A stretch of DNA of 28,222 nucleotides, from positions 1 to 28,222 of the forward strand of contig CAZSBS010000023.1 of NCBI GenBank assembly GCA_964605095.1, given 5' to 3'. Below, one piece after another: positions 8,472 to 14,753 of the stretch. How positions within the stretch are numbered: position 1 is the first letter of the stretch; every line of letters begins with the position of its first letter. Both the position numbers and the translations under genes were made by a program. The DNA comes from JAUWQU01 sp964605095 (GTDB taxonomy: Bacteria; Planctomycetota; Phycisphaerae; SM23-33). The notes under the pieces were generated by a model that had not been told where the DNA came from, searched no databases, and saw only the letters and a program-made list of their open reading frames with translations.

Positions 8472-9400
8472 GGTTTCCGCAGCGACGCTCCTCCGCCTGG
8501 TGGGGCTTTGCTGTGCTGGGAATTATAGGACGCATGGGACACATACGTCGCATGGGTCTTATTGGGAATCCCATCCATCCGCGAGCCGAAGATCAGCATG
8601 CATTCCTCGGCAATCCACTCGGCCGAGGCGGCGGCTGGGCCGTACTTGGCGTAAAGCGGTTGCAGCCGGGCGATGTTGTAATCGTGGTGCAGCAACCGTC
8701 GATCGAGATCGAGTGTGGCGGTGATGAGCGAGGTCGCGCCGGTCCGGTCGCTGACGGTTCGCTCACCGTGAGCGACCTCCCGCCCCGCCATGTCGATGAA
8801 CGCCGCCGCCTGGGCATGCACCCCGCCCATGTGGAAGCCGAACTCCATCGCCCACTTGCCCATCATCCGCCGCCCCGTCCACATCGACGACCAGATCACC
8901 AACTCCGCCCGGTTGGCGCAAAGCCCCGACCCGATCTCCCAGTAGTTCAGGTCGAAGCAGATGCTCAGCCCCACCCGGCCAAAGTCGGTCTCGAACACCG
9001 GCGTCTCAGTGCCCGGCACAATGCCCACGTTCAGTTCCCCGTGCGTCGGGAAGTTCTTGTGGTAGACGCCCACGATTACCCCGTCGCGCCCGATCAGCAC
9101 GGAGCTGTTGCGCCGCAGTTCGCCGTCCATCGTCGGCAGCGGGCAGACCACGTAGATCCCGTGCCGACGGGCCTTGGCGGCCATTGCCGTCAGCGTCGGT
9201 CCGTCGAGCCCCTCGAACTTCCACCTGTCCGAGGAGCCGAATTGGGCGCAGATTTCCGGAAAAGCCACGAGTTCGCTGCCCAAAGCGGCGGAGTGATCCA
9301 CGCAGTCGCCCATGCTCTTCAAGGCGGCCCGGAGACGGCCCGGCTCGTCACCCGAAATCGGCTGATGCATCGCCAGGGAGATCTTCACATTGCGCGCCAT
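8468..9400 (-). CDS. Carbon-nitrogen hydrolase (nitrilase superfamily)
   Basis: 310 residues from ATG 9400, preceded by AAAGGA at good spacing; the frame is open further upstream but that part overlaps the preceding gene. The Glu-Lys-Cys triad is visible: Glu49 in LVAFPEI, Lys115 in VYHKNFP, Cys148 in SICFD, with the expected spacing. The superfamily cleaves non-peptide C-N bonds (amides, carbamoyl groups, nitriles). No signal peptide, so it is cytoplasmic. It starts 2 bases after the upstream dehydrogenase stop and overlaps the next gene by 4 bases, so it is translated as part of one operon. After about residue 270 the sequence is family-atypical and polar (IPNKTHATYVSHASYN...). The natural substrate is unknown; context suggests an amide-bearing sugar derivative, which is inference. 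Confidence 0.85.
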   Translation of the reverse strand: MARNVKISLAMHQPISGDEPGRLRAALKSMGDCVDHSAALGSELVAFPEICAQFGSSDRWKFEGLDGPTLTAMAAKARRHGIYVVCPLPTMDGELRRNSSVLIGRDGVIVGVYHKNFPTHGELNVGIVPGTETPVFETDFGRVGLSICFDLNYWEIGSGLCANRAELVIWSSMWTGRRMMGKWAMEFGFHMGGVHAQAAAFIDMAGREVAHGERTVSDRTGATSLITATLDLDRRLLHHDYNIARLQPLYAKYGPAAASAEWIAEECMLIFGSRMDGIPNKTHATYVSHASYNSQHSKAPPGGGASLRKP

Positions 9401-9402
9401 GG

Positions 9403-10467
9403 TTATCCTTTCTCGAAGACCACGCCCAGCAGTTCGTCTGGCCGATCGAGGATGGAATCGACGCCGGCCTCGACGTTTTCCAGCGGAATCCGGTGCGTGG
9501 TCAGCACATTCACGTCGAGCTTCCCCTCGGCAATCAACCGCATGCACAACGCAAGGTTCGTCTGCGTCGTCCATCGCATGAACACCGGTGGATAGGCCGC
9601 GCCAGACTCCCAAGCCGCATCGTGGTAGCCCGGCCCGGTCCGCGAGGCCCGGCGAATATCGATGTTCGTCATGCCCGCCGACTCGTGGTCGCGGTACGTG
9701 AACGTCGGATTGCCCACCACGATGATTCGCCCCATGGGGTGCCCGTCGGGCGACTTCTTCATGCAGCGGCCGATGCTCTGCAACAGGTCCGAGGCATCGC
9801 CGCCCAAAGCCAGCACCGCCGCGTCCAAGCCATATTCGTTCGTGAAAGACCGCGTCCGCTCGACCTCGTACCCCTCGCCGACCCTCACCGCCAGGTCGAT
9901 GCCCCAGTGCCTGGCGATCTCGATCCGCCGGTCGACCACGTCCCAGCCGACCGCGTAGTTGCCCGCCAGTTGGTAAAGCATGGCCGTCAGTTGTCCCAGC
10001 ACGCCCAGGCCCGCAACGGCCACGGTCTCCCCAAACTCCGGCTGGCCCCGTCGCAACGCATGCATCGCCGTGGCGGCCAGCATCGCGTATGAGCCCTGTG
10101 CAAATGTCACCGCCTCAGGCAACGACACGCACAGATGGTGGGGCATGACGGCCCAGTCCGTATGCTGCGCGTAGCCGTTGCCGATGCACGCGACGCGGTC
10201 GCCGACGTTGAATTCCGCCACGCCCTCCCCTACGGCCTGGACGACGCCCGCGTTGGAGTACCCGAACGGCCGCGGCGAGCCCGGGGTGGCCGAGGCGTTT
10301 CGCCGCTCGGCAAGCCGCCGCCAGCCGCCGAGTTCCGTCCCCGGGCTGACCAACGAGGCGTGAACCTCGACGAGCACTGTCCCGGCGCGAAGCTCGGGGA
10401 TGGGCTGCTCGATGAGCCGGATGCGCCCGTCGTCGCAGACGCCCGCTACGTGTCGGATGGCCGGCAT
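9403..10467 (-). CDS. MDR-family dehydrogenase of the SPGTE type (zinc ligands absent)
   Basis: 354 residues. GroES-like domain about 1-125 with SPGTE (41-45) in place of the zinc-binding Cys region, and GYSNAGVVQAVGEG (69-82) where zinc alcohol dehydrogenases have Gly-His-Glu; catalytic zinc is therefore probably not bound. The Rossmann motif GLGVLGQ lies at about 153-159. Relatives include BchC-like and several sugar or cyclitol oxidoreductases, so a polyol or sugar-alcohol substrate is plausible but unproven. ATG 10467 overlaps the upstream isomerase stop (TAATG), with a GGAG site 8 bases before it, and the stop is 2 bases before the nitrilase ATG. Cytoplasmic; no signal peptide. Confidence 0.83.
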   Translation of the reverse strand: MPAIRHVAGVCDDGRIRLIEQPIPELRAGTVLVEVHASLVSPGTELGGWRRLAERRNASATPGSPRPFGYSNAGVVQAVGEGVAEFNVGDRVACIGNGYAQHTDWAVMPHHLCVSLPEAVTFAQGSYAMLAATAMHALRRGQPEFGETVAVAGLGVLGQLTAMLYQLAGNYAVGWDVVDRRIEIARHWGIDLAVRVGEGYEVERTRSFTNEYGLDAAVLALGGDASDLLQSIGRCMKKSPDGHPMGRIIVVGNPTFTYRDHESAGMTNIDIRRASRTGPGYHDAAWESGAAYPPVFMRWTTQTNLALCMRLIAEGKLDVNVLTTHRIPLENVEAGVDSILDRPDELLGVVFEKG

Positions 10468-11273
10468 TACAGCGTCTCCCTCTCAAAAAGTGACCTCGCG
10501 AAACGAATATCCTCGGCGATCAACCGGTTGGTCGACTTGTGGTCGGTATACTCGGCCGTCAGGCACACGTCGCCGACATACCCGCGGCGCATGAGTTCGC
10601 GAGCAACCCAGGGCCAGTTGGCCCGGCCATGTCGGCCAGTGGTCCAGTAGGCCGACCATTCGGGAATATCCGCCTCGGGCGGCGAGACCCGGCGCCAATA
10701 GGCGCTCTTGAGGTTCACCAGCCTCAGGTGCGGCCAGATGGTGTCGAGTGCCAGGTCCACCTGCTCGCCCTCAAGGCCGTTGTGGCCACAGTCCCATACC
10801 GCGCAGAGTTGATCGGGGTTGTACGGAGAGATTGCATGGTGCAGTTGCATCGCGTTGGCTATCGATCGGCCGTAGTGGTTCTGAACGCCGATCACCACCC
10901 CGTATTTCTCCAGCAGCGGCACAAGTGAGTCCCAGCGGCGCTGCAGGTCCGCAACGCCAGCCAGGTAGTCCATCTCAGCCGGGATGACGACGCAGATGCG
11001 CACGATCGGAACACCCGATTCGGCGCAGGCGGCGAAGGTCTTCTCGTCGGTCGAGCCTGCTACCGATCCGATCCTGATGCCGAAGTCGCCGAAGATCTTC
11101 ACCGCTTCGGCCAGGCCGCTCGTGACATTGTCCGGCTGAACCTGAAAGCCCGGCCGAACGGGCAGTTCCACACCATCAAAGCCGAGGCCCTTGACGAACT
11201 TCGCCAATTCCGGCAGGGGCATCTCCGGCCAGGGCTTGGTGAACACGGTAAACGCGACAGATGGTTCGGCCAC
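10467..11273 (-). CDS. Sugar phosphate isomerase/epimerase (xylose-isomerase-like TIM barrel)
   Basis: 268 residues, starting at GTG 11273 with a strong AGGAG site a few bases upstream. Barrel strands and metal-site segments are visible: GFDGVELPVRPG (strand 2), VGVQNHYG with a His ligand, AVWDCGHNG with Asp and His, and LTAEYT with Glu near the end. The family isomerises or epimerises sugars, inositols or hydroxypyruvate, usually with a divalent metal. The gene starts 32 bases after the SASA stop and its own stop shares one base with the next start (TAATG), which indicates translational coupling with the dehydrogenase. No signal peptide. Such pairs of TIM-barrel isomerase and MDR dehydrogenase often catabolise uncommon sugars or cyclitols. 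Confidence 0.85.
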   Translation of the reverse strand: MAEPSVAFTVFTKPWPEMPLPELAKFVKGLGFDGVELPVRPGFQVQPDNVTSGLAEAVKIFGDFGIRIGSVAGSTDEKTFAACAESGVPIVRICVVIPAEMDYLAGVADLQRRWDSLVPLLEKYGVVIGVQNHYGRSIANAMQLHHAISPYNPDQLCAVWDCGHNGLEGEQVDLALDTIWPHLRLVNLKSAYWRRVSPPEADIPEWSAYWTTGRHGRANWPWVARELMRRGYVGDVCLTAEYTDHKSTNRLIAEDIRFARSLFERETL

Positions 11274-11305
11274 TGGTTCTCTCCTAAAGCAGGACTTGCC
11301 GACCG

Positions 11306-12595
11306 CTACTTCTGCTCTTTCATCAGATCAACCATAGAAGTCGCTAACGCATCGCCGAGACGGATGAAGAACCTGCCGCTGCCGAGGTAGTGGCAGGCCA
11401 CGTGCGAGCCGACCATGGTCCACTCGGGGACGTGCTCTCTCCATACGGTGTACAGCGGCCAGATCGGATGGTCGTAAAACGGCAGCGTCTCGACAATCGC
11501 CACATTGCCCTTGAACTCGGGCATCCGGCCCGCTTCGCGCTGGGCCTTTACAACCGGGTGTTTCTCATATTCGTCCTTGGTGCGGCTATAGGACGGGGTG
11601 CCGCTGACCACCAGCATATTCGGCGCGCCAAGGGCCTTGCGCAGGTCGTTGATCAGGTTGGCCATGTTTTGCGCGTAGTGCGGGCCGTGGTCGGGATTGT
11701 TGTCCGACCAGCCCTGAAACCAGACGAAACCGGCAAGGTCGTAGCCGACGGCCGGATCGTATTCGGGGTGGTATTCCTTGAGATTGCCCAACACCTCGCG
11801 GGTGAATTCGACCGTGCGCCGCCAATCGTTTCCGGCTTGGGAATAGTCGGGTATGCTGACCTTCTCGCCCGCGGCCCGTTTTCTCTTCAGAACGTCGATT
11901 TGCTTCTTCTGGGCCTCGGTCGGCTGATATGCGCCCGAGGACGGCGGGCGATATTCATAGGCCAGCGACGCGCCGTCCTGAGCGACCTTGATCAGCAGAA
12001 TCGGCGCGTCGAGTTTCTGCTCCAAGGCCAGTCCGAAGCCGTATTCCGGGCCGATGTACCCCTTGCCCCGGCCGTAGCCGAACGCCAGCACTCCTGGCTT
12101 GTGGCCGTACCTGCCGTCGGGGGCCATGTACACCCGCTTTGCCTCGGCCACTTGCAGTTTCGCCTTCAGTTGGCCGTACCTGTCGTCCATGTCCTTGACC
12201 CGTTTGCTCAGCCTTTCAATCGCCTGTTCGTCCTTGTCCTTTCTGGCCTGGGCCAGTTGCTTGTTGGCGTTTGCCGTTTCCACGAGCAGCTTGTAGATCT
12301 CGGCGCGGATTTCGTTGTTCTTCCTGATCGCCTCCTCGCTTGGAAAGACCACCTTGCACAGCCGCTTATCAAGCTCGCGCAGCTCAGGGTCCTCTAATTC
12401 CTGATAGTTTGCCAGGTTGGTCAGCGGCATGATCCCGCAATAGCCGGTCATGTTCGACTGCCCGGCCAGCACAAACACCTGCAGCTTCTTCCTGCTCAGC
12501 TCAGCCGCCCCGGCCGTGTCGGCAAGGCCTGATAAGACCGCCGAAACCGCCAGCGTCGCCGCGAATGCCATTCTCAGCACAATGTGCTTCATCAT
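11306..12595 (-). CDS. Secreted SASA-type esterase, copy 3, with a long coiled-coil insert
   Basis: 429 residues from ATG 12595, chosen because AAGGGAG lies 7 bases upstream and the signal peptide (MMKHIVLRMAF... to about AGA30) begins there. The nucleophile block AGQSNMTG gives Ser47. Between about residues 85 and 155 there is a strongly charged heptad-like helix (…NKQLAQARKDKDEQAIERL…) that the other copies lack. Later blocks are DGASLAYEYRPPSSG, VWFQGWSD and CHYLGSG with His402. The usual WGG before the serine-rich loop is replaced by QDG. It is the first gene of the minus-strand operon, linking an exported esterase to cytoplasmic sugar-processing enzymes. The insert could mediate oligomerisation or contact with substrate or the cell wall. 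Confidence 0.87.
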   Translation of the reverse strand: MMKHIVLRMAFAATLAVSAVLSGLADTAGAAELSRKKLQVFVLAGQSNMTGYCGIMPLTNLANYQELEDPELRELDKRLCKVVFPSEEAIRKNNEIRAEIYKLLVETANANKQLAQARKDKDEQAIERLSKRVKDMDDRYGQLKAKLQVAEAKRVYMAPDGRYGHKPGVLAFGYGRGKGYIGPEYGFGLALEQKLDAPILLIKVAQDGASLAYEYRPPSSGAYQPTEAQKKQIDVLKRKRAAGEKVSIPDYSQAGNDWRRTVEFTREVLGNLKEYHPEYDPAVGYDLAGFVWFQGWSDNNPDHGPHYAQNMANLINDLRKALGAPNMLVVSGTPSYSRTKDEYEKHPVVKAQREAGRMPEFKGNVAIVETLPFYDHPIWPLYTVWREHVPEWTMVGSHVACHYLGSGRFFIRLGDALATSMVDLMKEQK

Positions 12596-12794
12596 TCTGA
12601 TTCTCCCTTGCTTCATGGGCCACAAATGCTCAGACGGCCTTCCCTCTGGGCTCTTCAGGTGTAACCGGCAGCCCCCGAGGACGTTCCGCACGATCCTGGG
12701 GCAGTGTAGATCCCTGCGCTGCCGCCGACAAAGTATCAACGCCTGTTTTCGGCTCTCCAGCAACAACGGCCGACTGAAGCAGGAGCCCTGTCTG

Positions 12795-12821
12795 CTCCTT
12801 GAGGAACTCTGCATCAAGGAG
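12795..12821. repeat. Perfect 8-bp inverted repeat in the divergent intergenic region
   Basis: CTCCTTGA at 12795-12802 pairs with TCAAGGAG at 12814-12821 around an 11-base loop. No T-run follows on either strand, so it is more likely an operator or a leader hairpin for the minus-strand operon than a terminator. It lies about 200 bases upstream of the esterase start. Confidence 0.35.
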
Positions 12822-12993
12822 GCCCGATTCGCCCAAAGCGTTCCTCTGCACCGGCCATGCGATCCCTGTCCAGTGCGAAATCAACATCCAGTTGCGCGAG
12901 CGGTGAGTTCTTCGGATCGCCTGTGCGGTGATGGCGATTCTCGTGGCTGATCCGAGTCGCCAAGTGCCCGCTGAGCCGTCCATCGGCTCGGAG

Positions 12994-13077
12994 CTACTGC
13001 CTGTTGCCCATGATCTGCTTGCGGAACTCGCCTGGCCGGTCGACGTCCACACCATGGGAACGGTGGATTGGTGACAT
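12994..13077 (-). CDS. Possible 27-residue small protein with a strong ribosome site
   Basis: ATG 13077 is preceded by GAGGAGGG at about 6-8 bases and opens a short frame ending RKQIMGNRQ at TAG 12994. The sequence is polar and basic, with no membrane segment. It lies in the leader region of the minus-strand operon, so it may be a leader peptide, a true small protein or the C-terminal relic of a lost gene (its end looks like an ordinary protein terminus). No homology can be claimed. Confidence 0.22.
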   Translation of the reverse strand: MSPIHRSHGVDVDRPGEFRKQIMGNRQ

Positions 13078-13459
13078 GGATAGCCCTCCTCGGCGAGGCG
13101 GCGATGAATGCCCGCAGGACGATCATCTGGGTCTTGTCGAACAGTTGAATGAGGGAGCCGATGGGCAGAGCCGTGCAGTCTTCAACCGTCAGCCTGGTTG
13201 TAGGGCTATGCTCTGGTCCGCTTCTATGTGTGGGTGGCTTGAGAACGGCGTCGAGTATTCCGTTCTCCGCCGGTACGGCGAGCCGGTATGCGGGTTCTAC
13301 TCATTGTCGAGAGGGCCATTGAGCGTACTCGACATGCGACTGCCTTTCAGTTTACGGGCAATGGACTTGGCTTGGAGTAATTAGTTCCCGGCCGGTCGGC
13401 AACGTGCCGACCAGCAGCCGGTCTTTCGTGGCGGAATCACTAGCGAGAAGGAGATTGTC

Positions 13460-14488
13460 ATGGTTAATGGTCGCGACTTACGGTTTCTCATCGTACCGGC
13501 CCTGGCAGCGCTGGCGCTGCTGAGTTCGCCGGCAAGTTCCCGGGCGGCTGACGGTCCGCTCAAGAAAGGGCCGGTTAAGGTTTTTATCCTTGCCGGTCAG
13601 TCGAACATGGAGGGGCATGCCGCCGAGAGTACACTCGACCATCTGGGGGGTGACCCGAATTATACTCCCGTGCTGGCAAGGGTCAAAAAGAAGGATGGCA
13701 CCGCGGTCGTCCGTGACGATGTCTGGGTCGAGTACCTTGGCAAGAAGGGGAATCTCACGACGGGCTTTGGCGTCAACAACACCGCTGGAAAATTCGGGCC
13801 TGAATTGGGGTTTGGCATCAACGTGGGAGATTACCTGGACAACCAAGTGCTGTTGATCAAGGCCTGCTGGGGCGGGCACAACCTGTACGGGCATTATCGT
13901 TCGCCAAGTTCTGGCAAGCCGGCATACGATACCGGCAAATGGCCAAAGGCCGAGGACGTTGGTGTGTCTTATCGCAAAATGGTTTCAATTACCAGGGACG
14001 TGGTGAAGAACCTGAAAACCCTGTTCCCGGATTACGACGAGGCCAAGGGGTACGAGATTGCCGGGTTCCTCTGGTTCCAGGGGTTCAACGACCAATTCGA
14101 CCCGAACGCCATAGCCGAATATGAGCAGAACATGGTGAACCTGATCAAGGACCTGCGCAAGGAGTTCAACGTGCCGAACATGCCGGTGGTGATCGGTGAA
14201 CTGGGCGCGGGCGGCAAGCGGGGTCCGATCGCGCTGGCGCAGGAAGCGGCGGCGAAACATCCCGAGTTCAAAGGCACGGTCCGTTCTGTAAACACCGCCC
14301 AGTATTGGGATTTCGAGGCCGCGAAGCTGATGCCCTTCTGGAACAAGCCCGGGACGCCGGAGCAGGAAAAGTGGGTCAAGGTGGGTTCGAATAGGCCCTA
14401 TCACTATATGGGCAGCGGCAAGTGCATGCTCCAGATGGGCAACGCCATGGGCGAAGCCATGGTTGAGTTGCTGAAACAGCAGAAGTAG
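13460..14488 (+). CDS. Secreted SASA-type carbohydrate esterase, copy 4 (intact)
   Basis: 342 residues; ATG 13460 follows GAAGGAGA by about 6 bases. Signal peptide to about residue 30 (…SSRAADG). Blocks: AGQSNMEG with Ser48, an ELGFGINVGDYL helix-strand, ACWGGHNLYGHYRSPSSG, LWFQGFND and YHYMGSG with His315. This is the best template for judging the broken copy at 4726, with which it shares GQSNMEG, VPxMPVVIG-type and MPEFKG-type segments. It stands alone after an 864-base divergent region and is followed at once by a fragment of another SASA gene. Probably removes acetyl or other acyl groups from a polysaccharide; substrate unknown. Confidence 0.9.
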   Translation: MVNGRDLRFLIVPALAALALLSSPASSRAADGPLKKGPVKVFILAGQSNMEGHAAESTLDHLGGDPNYTPVLARVKKKDGTAVVRDDVWVEYLGKKGNLTTGFGVNNTAGKFGPELGFGINVGDYLDNQVLLIKACWGGHNLYGHYRSPSSGKPAYDTGKWPKAEDVGVSYRKMVSITRDVVKNLKTLFPDYDEAKGYEIAGFLWFQGFNDQFDPNAIAEYEQNMVNLIKDLRKEFNVPNMPVVIGELGAGGKRGPIALAQEAAAKHPEFKGTVRSVNTAQYWDFEAAKLMPFWNKPGTPEQEKWVKVGSNRPYHYMGSGKCMLQMGNAMGEAMVELLKQQK

Positions 14489-14511
14489 TCCGCACAGGCT
14501 CTCAAGCCCGC

Positions 14512-14601
14512 ACCTACCACTACTACGGCAGCGTCATCTGGTACACGCGCATCGGACACGCGGCGGGCGAGGCGATGCTTGACCTGTTGCCGAAGAAATA
14601 G
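14512..14601 (+). pseudogene. Orphan C-terminus of a fifth SASA esterase gene
   Basis: Starting 23 bases after the stop of copy 4, in a different frame, a 29-codon stretch reads YHYYGSVIWYTRIGH...LLPKK and ends at TAG 14599-14601. This matches the last block of copy 1 (YHYYGSPIWYTRIGH) far better than the end of copy 4 (YHYMGSGKCMLQMG). There is no start codon or ribosome site. The rest of the gene is missing, so this is a relic left by deletion or recombination among tandem SASA paralogs. Confidence 0.8.
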
Positions 14602-14753
14602 CGAAAATAATTGGCCACGAGGCTGCCGCCATGATTGCCTGCCTGGAGCGGGTGTTCATGACGGCGCTTCACAGGCCGATGGACACTCGATTGCCAGCAG
14701 CGTTTATCCCCGTCGGCAGATGCCGGAAGACCCCCAGAAACAAGGTGAATAAC

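Larger units (their letters stand above)
12596..13459. other. Divergent intergenic region between two SASA genes
   Basis: 864 bases separate the minus-strand esterase operon from the plus-strand esterase gene, so it should hold both promoters. I see no pair of good -35/-10 boxes on either strand. Several frames are open on the minus strand, but none gives a product I recognise or a consistent Shine-Dalgarno start except the 27-residue ORF listed separately. The stretch may include decayed gene sequence. Confidence 0.4.

Noticed and set aside
12630..13055. Minus-strand frame of about 140 codons in the divergent region
   Set aside because: No ribosome site at its start, mixed composition and no recognisable family; it overlaps the leader of the esterase operon.
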